A stretch of DNA of 64,000 nt from Ramlibacter sp. WS9 (lineage in GTDB: Bacteria; Pseudomonadota; Gammaproteobacteria; Burkholderiales; Burkholderiaceae_C): the NCBI RefSeq assembly GCF_003797765.1, contig NZ_RKMB01000014.1, forward strand, positions 1 to 64,000, in the 5' to 3' direction. Made by a program: the position numbers and the translations under genes. The notes beneath the pieces were generated by a model. It did not search any database, had not been told where the DNA came from, and worked only from the letters and a program-made list of their open reading frames with translations. Shown here piece by piece: positions 28,340-37,579 of this stretch; within the stretch, counting starts at the first letter, position 1, and every line of letters begins with the position of its first letter.

Positions 28340-29011
28340 ATGGTATCTCCAACAGGCCCAGCCGTGGGGCGCTTTCCCACGGTGTTGGTAACGGGCTTCG
28401 AGCCTTTCGGTGGCGAAGACGTCAACCCCAGCTGGATGGCCGCGCAGGCGCTGCATGGCCGGACAGTCGCTGGGCACAGGCTCATCGGCGCGCAATTGCC
28501 CTGCGTCTTCGGCCATTCGCTGGAGGTGCTGCGGGGCCTGCTGCATCGGCACCGTCCGGCCCTCGTCGTTGGCGCCGGGCAAGCCGCGGGCCGCGTTGCA
28601 CTGTCGCTGGAACGTGTGGCGATCAACGTCAACGATGCCCGCATTCCGGACAACGACCAGGTCCAGCCGGTCGATACCCCCGTGGTCGCGGGCGGGCCGG
28701 CAGCCTACTTCACCAGCCTTCCCATCAAGGCGATGCTGGCCAGCCTCCTGGCCGAGGGCATCAACGCAGAGGTATCGCAAACGGCCGGCACCTTCGTTTG
28801 CAATCACGTGTTCTATGGGCTCATGCACGAGCTGGCGACGCAGCGTGACCTGCAGCGCACGCGCGGCGGCTTCATCCATGTCCCCTGGTTGCCGGCGCAG
28901 GGCCAGCCCTCGATGCGGCTGGACGAGATCGTCCAAGGCATCAAGGTCGCCATCGCCTGCGCGCTCGTCACAGCACAAGATATTCGCAAGGAAGCCGGTA
29001 GCCTGAATTGA
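28340..29011 (+). CDS. pcp: Pyroglutamyl-peptidase I
   Basis: Cysteine peptidase of 223 aa that removes N-terminal pyroglutamate. The opening VLVTGFEPFGGEDVNPSW is the family signature. The catalytic triad is visible as Glu in SLERVAIN, Cys in GTFVCNHVFYG and His in GFIHVPWLP. The ATG at 28340 gives the normal length and lies 50 bases from the divergent metallopeptidase start. The longer frame to 27899 is antisense to that gene. Confidence 0.94.
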   Translation: MVSPTGPAVGRFPTVLVTGFEPFGGEDVNPSWMAAQALHGRTVAGHRLIGAQLPCVFGHSLEVLRGLLHRHRPALVVGAGQAAGRVALSLERVAINVNDARIPDNDQVQPVDTPVVAGGPAAYFTSLPIKAMLASLLAEGINAEVSQTAGTFVCNHVFYGLMHELATQRDLQRTRGGFIHVPWLPAQGQPSMRLDEIVQGIKVAIACALVTAQDIRKEAGSLN

Positions 29012-29085
29012 AAAGTGGCAGCAGGCTACAGCGCAACGTACACGCAGCCCGGCACGGGAAATGGCCCGCGCCCTAAAATCGGGTC

Positions 29086-29937
29086 GTGTCCATCCTCAAC
29101 GCCGACCTGCATTGCCACTCCGTGGTGTCCGACGGCACGCTGACGCCCGAAGAGCTCGCGGCCCGCGCGGCGGCCAACGGGGTCGAGCTGTGGTCTCTCA
29201 CCGACCATGACGAGATCGCCGGCCAGCACCGCGCCGCAGCGGCCGCGCGAAGTCACGGCATGAAGTACCTCACCGGCACCGAAATCTCCGTCACCTTCGC
29301 GGGCCACACCGTCCACATCGTAGGCCTGGGCTTCGACGCCGATGACCCGGAGATGAAGCAGGGCCTGCTGGCGACGCGCGGCGGCCGGGGCGCACGCGCC
29401 CGCGAGATGGCCGAGGGCCTGGCACGGGTGGGCATCAAGGACGCCTACGAAGGCGCGCTCAAGTACGTGGGCAACCCCGAGCTGATCTCGCGCACCCACT
29501 TCGCGCGTTTCCTGGTGGACAGCGGCGTTTGCCAGGACACGAGTGAAGTCTTCCGGCGCTTCCTGGTCGAAGGCAAACCGGGCTATGTGTCGCACCGTTG
29601 GGCCGCGCTGGGCCCGGCCATCCGGTGGATCACGCGCGCCGGCGGCATCGCGGTCATCGCGCACCCGGCGCGGTATCACTTCACGGCGAACGAGGAATAC
29701 GCGCTGTTCACCGAGTTCAAGGCCCACGGTGGCAAGGGCGTGGAGGTTGTCGTCGGCAGCCACACCGCCGCGGAATACGTGACGTACGCCGAAACCGCCC
29801 GTGAATTCGGCCTGGCCGCTTCGCGCGGCAGCGACTTTCACAGCCCCGATGAGAGCCACACCGACCTGGGCCAGCTCCCCTATTTGCCCGGCACGCTGAC
29901 GCCCGTGTGGGAACTGCTGGCCGATCGCATCCGGTGA
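29086..29937 (+). CDS. PHP-domain 3',5'-nucleoside bisphosphate phosphatase / RNase AM (TrpH/YciV family)
   Basis: Metal-dependent phosphoesterase of 283 aa. E. coli YciV (RNase AM) degrades pAp and trims RNA 5' ends. PHP motifs are clear: DLHCHSVVSDG at residues 6-16, SLTDHDEIAG, GTEIS, and the C-terminal SRGSDFHSP. The start is GTG at 29086. It is followed directly by the EamA transporter gene, whose possible GTG start overlaps this stop by three bases. Confidence 0.92.
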   Translation: MSILNADLHCHSVVSDGTLTPEELAARAAANGVELWSLTDHDEIAGQHRAAAAARSHGMKYLTGTEISVTFAGHTVHIVGLGFDADDPEMKQGLLATRGGRGARAREMAEGLARVGIKDAYEGALKYVGNPELISRTHFARFLVDSGVCQDTSEVFRRFLVEGKPGYVSHRWAALGPAIRWITRAGGIAVIAHPARYHFTANEEYALFTEFKAHGGKGVEVVVGSHTAAEYVTYAETAREFGLAASRGSDFHSPDESHTDLGQLPYLPGTLTPVWELLADRIR

Positions 29938-29957
29938 CGCCCGCGCCCGGCAGCACC

Positions 29958-30857
29958 ATGGCCGCCAGCCGGTCGCTGGCCGGCATCGCGCTGGTCGTGG
30001 CGGCCGGCGCCTGCTTCGCCGCACTGGACACGGTGACCAAGTTCGTCAGCGCGTCGGTGCCGCTGCTGATGGCCCTGTGGTTCCGCTACGCGTTCCAGGC
30101 GGTCGCCACGACCGCCGTGGTGCTGCCTTTGCGCGGCATGCGCGCGCTGCGCACCTTGCACCCGAAGTTCCAGGTGCTGCGCGGCGTGCTGCTCCTCACC
30201 AGCAGCCTGTTCGCATTCGCCAGCCTCAAGTACATGCCGGTGGGCGAATTCACAGCCATCGTCATGATCGCGCCGCTGGCCATCACCGTGCTGGCCGCCA
30301 CGGTGCTCAAGGAGAAAGTGTCGGCCATGCGCTGGGCCCTGGTGGCCGGCGGCTTCGCAGGCACGCTCGTCATCATCCGCCCCGGCGGCGACGCCTTCAA
30401 CTGGGCCAGCCTGCTGCCGCTGGGCCTGGTGGCCTCCAATGCATGGTTCCAGGTGCTGACCAGCAAGCTCGCGCGCACCGAGGACCCGGTGACGATGCAC
30501 CTGTACACCGGCTGGGTCGGCACGCTGATCGCGTCGCTGGCCCTGCCCTTCGTCTGGACGGCGCTGCCCGTGTGGTGGCTGTGGGCCGGGTTGCTCTTCA
30601 TGGGTCTGATGGGCACCGTCGGCCACTTCATGCTGATCCTGGCCTACCAGCGCGCGCCTGCTGGCACACTCACGCCCTATTTATACGCGCAGATCGCGTT
30701 CGCCATGCTGGGCGGATGGCTCGTGTTCTCCCACGTGCCCGATGGCTGGGCCATGATCGGCATGGTGATGATCGCGGTGTGCGGCGCGGCCGGTGCCTGG
30801 CTCACCGTGCGCGAGGGCCGCCGCCCCATGGAAACTGCCGAAGCCGCGGAAGCTTGA
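29958..30857 (+). CDS. EamA-family (DMT superfamily) transporter
   Basis: Ten-helix inner-membrane transporter of about 299 aa with two EamA repeats. Helices are visible throughout, starting with AGIALVVAAGACFAALDTVTKF, and the repeat motif APLAITVLAATVLKEKVSAMRWALV ends the first half. The ATG at 29958 is chosen; the in-frame GTG at 29934 overlaps the preceding stop and would allow coupled translation. The substrate is unknown. It is followed 17 bases later by the Sua5/YciO gene. Confidence 0.9.
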   Translation: MAASRSLAGIALVVAAGACFAALDTVTKFVSASVPLLMALWFRYAFQAVATTAVVLPLRGMRALRTLHPKFQVLRGVLLLTSSLFAFASLKYMPVGEFTAIVMIAPLAITVLAATVLKEKVSAMRWALVAGGFAGTLVIIRPGGDAFNWASLLPLGLVASNAWFQVLTSKLARTEDPVTMHLYTGWVGTLIASLALPFVWTALPVWWLWAGLLFMGLMGTVGHFMLILAYQRAPAGTLTPYLYAQIAFAMLGGWLVFSHVPDGWAMIGMVMIAVCGAAGAWLTVREGRRPMETAEAAEA

Positions 30858-30874
30858 ACACACCCTGAAACACC

Positions 30875-31510
30875 ATGGCCCAGTATTTCGAAGTTCACCC
30901 TGACAATCCGCAGCCGCGCCTGCTGAAGCAGGCCGTCGCGCTGCTCGAAAAGGGCGGCGTGGTCGCCGTGCCCACCGACTCCAGCTATGCGCTCGCTTGC
31001 CACCTGGACGACAAGGCCGCTGCCGACCGGCTGCGGCAGATCCGCCAGGTGGACGAGAAGCATCACCTCACGCTGCTGTGCCGCGACCTGAGCGAGCTGG
31101 CCAATTACGCGCGCGTCGACAACCGGCAATACCGCTTGCTCAAGTCGGCCACACCCGGCGCCTACACCTTCATCCTCGAAGCCACGCGAGAAGTGCCACG
31201 CCGCGTGAGCCACCCGCAGCGCAAGACCATCGGCCTGCGCGTGCCGGACCACAAGGTGCTGCAGGAGTTGCTGGCGCTGCACGGCGCGCCGCTGCTGGCG
31301 ACGACGCTGATCGCACCGAACGAGTCGCAGTCGCTCAACGACGCGCACGAGATTCGAGACCGCTTCGAGAAGCAGATCGCCGGCGTCATCGACGCAGGTG
31401 CCTGTCCGTCCGAGCCCACCAGCGTGATCGACCTGACGCCGATGGGGACGGGTGGTGAAGCGGTCGTGGTGCGCGAGGGACGGGGCGACATCGCGGCTTT
31501 GGGTCTCTGA
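30875..31510 (+). CDS. YciO-type threonylcarbamoyl-AMP synthase family protein
   Basis: A 211-aa protein of the Sua5/YrdC/YciO family, which makes threonylcarbamoyl-AMP for the tRNA t6A modification. The family core is seen in GGVVAVPTDSSYALACHL, then KHHLTLLCRDLSELANYARVDN and the PGAYTFILEAT segment. DSSYAL in place of the usual DTVYGL and the HHLTLLCRD form indicate the YciO branch, whose role in t6A synthesis is less certain than that of TsaC. It is in a tight run with the PHP, transporter and site-2 protease genes. Confidence 0.9.
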   Translation: MAQYFEVHPDNPQPRLLKQAVALLEKGGVVAVPTDSSYALACHLDDKAAADRLRQIRQVDEKHHLTLLCRDLSELANYARVDNRQYRLLKSATPGAYTFILEATREVPRRVSHPQRKTIGLRVPDHKVLQELLALHGAPLLATTLIAPNESQSLNDAHEIRDRFEKQIAGVIDAGACPSEPTSVIDLTPMGTGGEAVVVREGRGDIAALGL

Positions 31511-31540
31511 CTGTCATTGCCCGTCTGAGACAATCCCTCG

Positions 31541-32215
31541 GTGGACACCACCAACCTAATCCAAACCGTTCTCATCTACGCACTGCCCGTGCTGTTCGCC
31601 ATCACGATCCACGAGGCCGCGCACGGCTACGTGGCACGTGCGCTGGGCGACAACACGGCGTACATGATGGGCCGCGTCACCCTCAACCCGATCAAGCACA
31701 TCGACCCGATCGGCACCATCCTGATGCCGCTGATGCTGTACTTCGCGACGTCGGGCGCCTTTCTGTTCGGCTACGCCAAGCCGGTGCCGGTGAACTTCGG
31801 CCACCTGCGCCGGCCCAAGCGCGACATGATCTGGGTCGCGCTCGCAGGCCCCGCGTCCAACTTCGTCCAGGCCATTGCCTGGGCGATCGCTTTCACGGCG
31901 CTGGCAGGTTCGGGCGTGGAGGAGCGCTTCTTCATCGAAATGGCCAAGGCCGGCATCCTCGTCAACCTGGTGATGTGGGCTTTCAACCTGTTCCCGCTGC
32001 CGCCGCTCGATGGCGGGCGCATCCTGGTGGGCCTGCTGCCGTACCGCCAAGCCCACGCGGTGAGCCGTATCGAGCCTTGGGGGTTCTTCATCGTTCTGGC
32101 CCTTGTCGCCATTCCGCCCGGCCTGATGGGTGCGTACTGGCTGCGGCCTTTGATATCGGCAGGCTACAGCGCCATCGCCCTGCTGCTGACGCCCCTGACT
32201 GCCCTCTTCCATTGA
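31541..32215 (+). CDS. Site-2 protease family membrane metallopeptidase (M50)
   Basis: Intramembrane metalloprotease homologue of 224 aa. HEAAHGYVARALGD carries the HExxH zinc motif in the first hydrophobic region, and the second conserved motif LFPLPPLDGGRIL supplies the third ligand. About six hydrophobic segments are visible. The start is GTG at 31541. No PDZ domain is present, so it belongs to the short Rip3/SpoIVFB-like group. It is followed seven bases later by trpS. Confidence 0.92.
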   Translation: MDTTNLIQTVLIYALPVLFAITIHEAAHGYVARALGDNTAYMMGRVTLNPIKHIDPIGTILMPLMLYFATSGAFLFGYAKPVPVNFGHLRRPKRDMIWVALAGPASNFVQAIAWAIAFTALAGSGVEERFFIEMAKAGILVNLVMWAFNLFPLPPLDGGRILVGLLPYRQAHAVSRIEPWGFFIVLALVAIPPGLMGAYWLRPLISAGYSAIALLLTPLTALFH

Positions 32216-32222
32216 CTTCGCC

Positions 32223-33518
32223 ATGAGCCCGACCGCCCCCATCCGCTTCCTCACCGGCATCACCACCACCGGCACGCCCCACCTGGGCAACTACGTGGGC
32301 GCGTTCCGCCCGGCCATCGAAGCCAGCCGCCGCCCCGGCACCGAAAACTTCTACTTCCTGGCCGACTACCACGCGCTCATCAAGTGCGACGAGCCGGCGC
32401 GGGTGCAGCGCTCCACACTGGAGATCGCGGCCACGTGGCTGGCGGTGGGGCTGGACCCGGAGCGGGTGCTGTTCTACCGCCAGTCCGACATCCCCGAAAT
32501 CCCCGAGCTGACGTGGCTGCTCACCTGCCTCACGGGCAAGGGCGTGCTCAATCGCGCGCACGCCTACAAGGCGTCGGTCGACAAGAACCTGGCCGCCGGC
32601 AACGATCCGGACGTCGACGTGACGGCCGGCCTGTTCATGTACCCGGTGCTGATGGCCGCCGACATCCTGATGTTCAAGGCCCACAAGATCCCGGTGGGGC
32701 GCGACCAGGTGCAGCATGTGGAAATGGCGCGCGACATCGCCAACAGCTTCAACCACCTGTATGGCGACCTGCTGGTGCTGCCCGAGGCGCAGATCGACGA
32801 GACGGTGGCCCTGCTGCCGGGCGTTGACGGCCGCAAGATGAGCAAGAGCTACGACAACCACATCCCGCTCTTTGCCCCGCGCGAGCAGTTGCGCAAGCTG
32901 ATCGCGGGCATCGTGACCGACTCGCGCGCGCCTGGCGAGCCCAAGGCCACCGAGGGCTCGGCCCTGTTCCAGATCTACGAAGCCTTCGCCTCGGTCGACG
33001 AGACGGCGCAGTTTGCCAAGGCCTTTGCGGCCGGCATCTCGTGGGCCGACGCCAAGCAGCAGCTCTTCGAGCGCATCGACCAGGAGATCTCTCCCCTGCG
33101 CGAACGCTACGAGTCCCTGATCGCCGACCCGGCGCTGATCGAGGCGACGCTGCGGCGGGGCGCCGAGAAGGCCCGTGCCACCGCCACGCCCTACATGCGC
33201 CAGCTGCGCGAGGCCGTGGGTCTTCGCAGCCTGGCCAGCCAGGCCGCCCCGGCCAAGAAGGACAAGCAGGCCAAGGCGGCGCTGCCGTCGTTCAAGCAAT
33301 ACCGCGAGGCCGACGGCCTGCACTACTTCAAGGTGGTGGATGCGGGCGGCACCCTGCTGGCCCAGAGCACCGGCTTCGGCTCGCCCCAGGACGCGGGCCG
33401 GGCCGTCGCCCAGCTCAAACAGGGCCGGCTCGACGGCCTGCAGGACACCTTGCAACTGGCTGACGGGGTCACGCCGGCCGCGCTGACCCAGGCGCTTGCG
33501 CTGCTCGCTCAGGCCTGA
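32223..33518 (+). CDS. trpS: Tryptophanyl-tRNA synthetase
   Basis: Class I aminoacyl-tRNA synthetase of 431 aa. The HIGH-like motif is TGTPHLGNYVG at residues 16-26 and the KMSKS loop reads GRKMSKSYDN. At 431 aa it is longer than the usual 330-350. The extra C-terminal part (after about 340, beginning AAPAKKDKQAKAALPSFKQY) looks like an appended domain, a form known from beta-proteobacteria. It is the last gene of the plus-strand run that begins at 29086. Confidence 0.95.
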   Translation: MSPTAPIRFLTGITTTGTPHLGNYVGAFRPAIEASRRPGTENFYFLADYHALIKCDEPARVQRSTLEIAATWLAVGLDPERVLFYRQSDIPEIPELTWLLTCLTGKGVLNRAHAYKASVDKNLAAGNDPDVDVTAGLFMYPVLMAADILMFKAHKIPVGRDQVQHVEMARDIANSFNHLYGDLLVLPEAQIDETVALLPGVDGRKMSKSYDNHIPLFAPREQLRKLIAGIVTDSRAPGEPKATEGSALFQIYEAFASVDETAQFAKAFAAGISWADAKQQLFERIDQEISPLRERYESLIADPALIEATLRRGAEKARATATPYMRQLREAVGLRSLASQAAPAKKDKQAKAALPSFKQYREADGLHYFKVVDAGGTLLAQSTGFGSPQDAGRAVAQLKQGRLDGLQDTLQLADGVTPAALTQALALLAQA

Positions 33519-33596
33519 GGAAAGACTCGCCGCTGATGGCATGCTAAAGGGCAATCCCTAGCGCGCATCCGCCAATCGAGGTTATCCTTCCTTCTT

Positions 33597-34232
33597 ATGT
33601 CCGCTGATATCAAAACCCCGACCACGCCGCCCAAGCCCATGATCCTCTACGTCATCGACGATCACCCGTTGATGCGCGAGGCGGTGGTCATGCTTTTGCG
33701 CAGGCTGCGCCCCGGCGCCACCATCGTCGAGCTCGACCGCATCGGCGGTGTCGAAGCCGCGGTCAAGCAGCACGGCGCGCCCGATCTCATCTGCCTCGAC
33801 CTGAAGCTGCCGGACACCACCGGCACCTCCGGCATCCACGAGATGAAGAACCGCTTTTCGGACACGCCCTTGGCCGTGCTGTCCGCATCCCCGGCGGCCG
33901 ACGCCGAAGAGCACTGCATCGACGCCGGCGCCGACATCTACATCGAGAAGTCTTCAGGCGCCCAGGAGATCGGCAATGCGCTGCGCGCGCTGATCAACGC
34001 CGACGGCGGCTTCGAAGAACTCTCGCCCACCGACAACAAGCTGTCCAAGCGGCAAAAGCAGCTGATCGTCATGCTCGATCGTGGGCTGTCCAACCGCGAG
34101 ATCGCCGACGAGCTGGGCATCAGCGAGCACACGGTCAAGGTCCACCTGTGGCGCCTGTTCCGGCGGCTCGGCGTCAAGAGCCGCACCCAGACCATCCACT
34201 ACGCCCGCACGCATGGCATGTTGACCAGCTGA
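33597..34232 (+). CDS. NarL/FixJ-type response regulator
   Basis: A 211-aa two-component regulator. The receiver domain starts VIDDHPLMREAVVML, has the phosphoacceptor Asp in ICLDLKLPDTTG and the conserved Lys in IYIEKSSG. A LuxR-type helix-turn-helix ends the protein (LSKRQKQLIVMLDRGLSNREIADELGISEHTVKVHLWRLFRRLGV). It is convergent with the histidine kinase gene, six bases apart, which is its probable partner. Confidence 0.93.
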   Translation: MSADIKTPTTPPKPMILYVIDDHPLMREAVVMLLRRLRPGATIVELDRIGGVEAAVKQHGAPDLICLDLKLPDTTGTSGIHEMKNRFSDTPLAVLSASPAADAEEHCIDAGADIYIEKSSGAQEIGNALRALINADGGFEELSPTDNKLSKRQKQLIVMLDRGLSNREIADELGISEHTVKVHLWRLFRRLGVKSRTQTIHYARTHGMLTS

Positions 34233-34238
34233 AGCTGG

Positions 34239-35654
34239 TCAAGGCATGCTCACCAGCTGAGCGACGGACGCGGCCGCGCGATCGGCCGCATCCTGCGCGT
34301 CGGTGGGCTGCAGCATCAGCCGGAACACCGTACCGCGCCCCGGCCGCGAGGCCAGGCCCAGCGGATGGCCGAGGATGGCCGCCAGGCGGGCCACGATGTA
34401 CAGCCCCAGGCCGAAGCCGTCTTCGGTGCCAGCGTGGCTCGGCACCTTGTAGAACTCCCGGAAGATCTCGCGCTGGTGCACCGGTGCGATGCCCAACCCA
34501 GTGTCCCACACCTCGATGCGCGGGCCGTTGGCCGTGGAGCGCGACGCCAGCAGCACGCCGCCGCGCTGCGTGTACTTGACGGCGTTCGACACCAGGTTGC
34601 CGACGATGCGCCGCAAGAGAATCGGGTCTGACAGCACCGTGCCCGCCGAGGCATGGACCCGAAATTCGAGGCCCTTCGCCTGGGCGAGCGGCCGGTACTG
34701 CAGCTCCAGGTCGTGCAGCAGCTTGCCCAGGTCGACCGCCTCGATGTTCAGCTTGATCTTGCCGGAGTCCAGCCGTACCAGGTCGAACAGCGAATCGAAC
34801 AGCGCGTTGACGGCCTTGGTCGATTCCACGATCTTGGGCGCGATCTCGTGCACCAGTTCCGGCTCGCTGCCCAGCCAGTCGGCATAGAGACTGAGCGCGT
34901 GCACCGGCTGGCGGATGTCGTGCGCCGCGCTGGCGAGAAACCGGTTCTTGATTTCCACCGCGTCGAGCGCGGCCTGGGTCTGCCGGGTGAGCGATTCGAT
35001 CAGCTGGTTGTTGCGGTACTGCAGCTCGAAGTTCTTGCGGTGCGTGACGTGCAGGCGCAGGCCCGCCTGGCGCAGCACCTGCCAGAAGATCACCAGCAGC
35101 GCGATCACCCAGTAGTGATAGTACGGGCCGTGGAACTGCAGCTCGATGCCCACCCGCCAGCCCATCACCGCCAGCGCCGTGAAGGCCAGCGTGTCCAGGT
35201 AGGCGCGCATGGTCGCCAGGTGGCTGGACAGGCTGTTGATCGAGAACATCGCCAGCCCCGCCATGATCAGCCAGCAGATGAACTGGTCGGCCAGCGACGA
35301 GCGGTCGAAATAAAGGAGCGCCGTCAGCCCCCACACGAAAGCGCTGATCGGCCAGAGAATGCGGTAGCGCCTGAAAAAGGCCAGGTGGCCCGCGGGCCCG
35401 CGCGCCATCACCTGGGCGACGTACTTGCGGATGATGGAAAAACGGGCGGCCGCCACCATCAGGGCGACGCCGGCCCACAGCAGCAGCACGCCGACGGTCG
35501 CGTCGTCCCACAGCACGCCCACGAAGATCGGGATCAGCAGCCATCCGGCCAGCTGGGTGGTACGCGCCGTCCGCATCAGGCTGCGGATCAGCTCCGCCTC
35601 GACCCACTGGGCCTCTGCGGGCGTGGCGATCACGGGCTGGACGTCGGGTTTCAT
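34239..35654 (-). CDS. Membrane sensor histidine kinase
   Basis: A 471-aa kinase. The N-terminal half holds about six hydrophobic segments (LAGWLLIPIFVGVLW, VLLLWAGVALMVAAA, LPISAFVWGLTALLY and later ones), then a coiled coil. HisKA carries its phosphoacceptor in ASAAHDIRQPVHAL. The ATPase domain has NLVSNAVKYT, DTGLGI and GFGLGLYIV. The HDIRQP form is shared with kinases that pair with LuxR-type regulators. I chose the ATG at 35654; the longer frame to 35789 crosses the divergent promoter region. Likely partner of the regulator at 33597-34232. Confidence 0.9.
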   Translation of the reverse strand: MKPDVQPVIATPAEAQWVEAELIRSLMRTARTTQLAGWLLIPIFVGVLWDDATVGVLLLWAGVALMVAAARFSIIRKYVAQVMARGPAGHLAFFRRYRILWPISAFVWGLTALLYFDRSSLADQFICWLIMAGLAMFSINSLSSHLATMRAYLDTLAFTALAVMGWRVGIELQFHGPYYHYWVIALLVIFWQVLRQAGLRLHVTHRKNFELQYRNNQLIESLTRQTQAALDAVEIKNRFLASAAHDIRQPVHALSLYADWLGSEPELVHEIAPKIVESTKAVNALFDSLFDLVRLDSGKIKLNIEAVDLGKLLHDLELQYRPLAQAKGLEFRVHASAGTVLSDPILLRRIVGNLVSNAVKYTQRGGVLLASRSTANGPRIEVWDTGLGIAPVHQREIFREFYKVPSHAGTEDGFGLGLYIVARLAAILGHPLGLASRPGRGTVFRLMLQPTDAQDAADRAAASVAQLVSMP

Positions 35655-35807
35655 GGGCCCGAGTCTAGAACATCGATGTAAGTCGGAGGGACCAAAGGCG
35701 CCATTGTTGACGGCGTTGTCCGACACGCCTGCCAGACACGTCCTACAACCGAAATCAGCCCGGCCGGAGTACGCTGGCTCTCTGCACAACGTTTCTTATG
35801 CAAGCAA

Positions 35808-36071
35808 ATGCAACGCCTTGAGCAAGCCCTAGCTCTCTGCGAGAGCAAGTCGTTCGGGCATGATGAATTCATCGCCTTGCTCAACCATGAGTTGCGTACA
35901 CCGTTGGGCGCACTGTTGGCGGCAAGCGAAGTACTGGACTCCGTGACGCCCGGATCGCCGGACGACGCCTCGGCACGCGCCGTGATCGCGCGCCAGGTAC
36001 GCCAGATGGGGAGTGTGTTGGATGAGTTGGTGCGCATCGGACGCACCATCGCTTCCAGGCAGGAGATCTGA
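35808..36071 (+). CDS. Orphan HisKA-domain mini-protein, 87 aa
   Basis: A very short protein that looks like the dimerisation and phosphoacceptor domain of a histidine kinase and nothing else. The H-box is intact: ALLNHELRTPLGALLAASEVLD, with His27. The second helix follows (ARAVIARQVRQMGSVLDELVRIG). No HATPase domain follows: the stop TGA is three bases before the ATG of the sigma-54 response regulator. It could accept phosphate from another kinase and pass it to the regulator, or be a remnant of a full kinase. Spacing to the next gene suggests one operon. Confidence 0.75.
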   Translation: MQRLEQALALCESKSFGHDEFIALLNHELRTPLGALLAASEVLDSVTPGSPDDASARAVIARQVRQMGSVLDELVRIGRTIASRQEI

Positions 36072-36074
36072 ACG

Positions 36075-37409
36075 ATGAGCCACGCATTGATCGTCGAAGA
36101 TGACGTCGACTCGGCGCGGATGATGGCGACGCTGGTGACGCAGAAGGGCTTTTCGGCCGCCACGGCGCCATCGCTGTACGATGCCCGCCGCCAGATCGCA
36201 TTGCAAACCCCCGACGTGGTGCTGCTGGACCTGGGCCTTCCGGACGGCAATGGCATGTCGCTGCTGGATGAGCACGACTTGATCGGCAGTTCCGAAATCG
36301 TGCTGATGACGGGCAACGCCACCTTGGAAACGTCGATCCAGGCCCTGCGTTATGGGGCTGCGGACTACCTGATCAAGCCCGTCAGTGCGCGGCAGTTGCA
36401 CAGCGTCCTGTCGCGCGTCAGCCCGCCGGCGGTGATGCGGGCGGAGGTCGACAACTTCCGGCTCGACCTGAACCGTACGGGCCGCTTCGGGCACCTGGTG
36501 GGGACCTCCGACGCGATGAAGCGCGTGTATGAGCAGATCGGCCGCGTCGCCGCCACCTCGGTCACGGTGCTCATCACGGGCGAAAGCGGCACCGGCAAGG
36601 AACTGGCGGCCCGCACCCTGCACGACCTGAGCCGCCGGCGGGCGCATCCGTTTCTCGCGATCAACTGCGGCGCGATCTCGCCACACCTGATGGAAAGCGA
36701 GATCTTCGGCCACGAAAAAGGCAGTTTCACCGGCGCCGAGCGCCAACACCTGGGCTTCTTCGAACGAGCGCACGGCGGCACGCTGTTCCTGGACGAGATC
36801 ACCGAGATGCCGCCTTCGCTGCAGGTCAAGCTGCTGCGCGTGCTGGAGACGGGGACCTTCATGCGCGTCGGGTCCACCGTGCCGCAGGAAACCGACGTGC
36901 GCGTCATCGCGGCCACCAACCGAGACCCGCTGCGGGCTGTCGGCCAGGGCAGTTTGCGCGAAGATCTGTACTACCGCCTCAACGTCTTTCCGCTGCACAT
37001 GCCAACCTTGCGCGAACGCGCCGAGGATCTTCCGCTTTTGGCCAACCATTTCCTGCAGCAGATCGGCCAGCGCGAAGGCGCCTTCAAGCGCATCACGCCG
37101 GCGGCACAGCAGCGGCTGGCCGCGATCCGCTGGCGGGGCAACGTGCGCGAGCTTCGCAACGCCATGCAGAGGGCCTACGTGATGGCGGCAGGCCCCGAGA
37201 TCGGCGACCAGTGGCTGCCGCAGGATGCCCAGACTGCTGCTTACGATGGCACGCTACAAATGCCGCTGGGCATGCCGCTCGCCGAAGTCGAACGCCGGGT
37301 GATCCTGGCGACGCTGGAATACCACGACTTCCACAAGGAGCGAACGGCCGCCGGCTTGGGGATCAGCCTGAAGACCCTTTACAACCGCCTGAAAGAATAC
37401 GGCCTTTAG
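36075..37409 (+). CDS. Sigma-54-dependent response regulator (NtrC family)
   Basis: A 444-aa enhancer-binding protein. The receiver domain opens HALIVEDDVDSARMM with phosphoacceptor Asp52 in VVLLDLGLPDG. The AAA+ domain has Walker A GESGTGKE, the sigma-54 contact loop as GSFTGAE, and Walker B LFLDEI. The C-terminal Fis-type helix-turn-helix is ERTAAGLGISLKTLYNRLKEYG. It should drive sigma-54 promoters when phosphorylated, but no full kinase is encoded upstream; only the 87-aa HisKA protein is. Confidence 0.94.
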   Translation: MSHALIVEDDVDSARMMATLVTQKGFSAATAPSLYDARRQIALQTPDVVLLDLGLPDGNGMSLLDEHDLIGSSEIVLMTGNATLETSIQALRYGAADYLIKPVSARQLHSVLSRVSPPAVMRAEVDNFRLDLNRTGRFGHLVGTSDAMKRVYEQIGRVAATSVTVLITGESGTGKELAARTLHDLSRRRAHPFLAINCGAISPHLMESEIFGHEKGSFTGAERQHLGFFERAHGGTLFLDEITEMPPSLQVKLLRVLETGTFMRVGSTVPQETDVRVIAATNRDPLRAVGQGSLREDLYYRLNVFPLHMPTLRERAEDLPLLANHFLQQIGQREGAFKRITPAAQQRLAAIRWRGNVRELRNAMQRAYVMAAGPEIGDQWLPQDAQTAAYDGTLQMPLGMPLAEVERRVILATLEYHDFHKERTAAGLGISLKTLYNRLKEYGL

Positions 37410-37579
37410 GGCCTGCGGAAGAAAGAGCTTTGCTCGGCATTGCCGCAAGATTTACCGATGGGCAGAAACCGACGCACATCCGAATCCTTGCAAATCAACA
37501 ACATAGCGCGCGCGCACGGCGGGCACGAAGATTGCCACTAGACAGTTCTCTTCAACCCCCCGTCTAGAAAGGACGCCAC

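Noticed and set aside
35654-35808. Mini-HisKA gene as a frameshifted N-terminal part of the neighbouring kinase
   Set aside because: The neighbouring kinase is complete, on the other strand and has its own H-box; no HATPase coding sequence exists in any frame between the mini-gene and the sigma-54 regulator.
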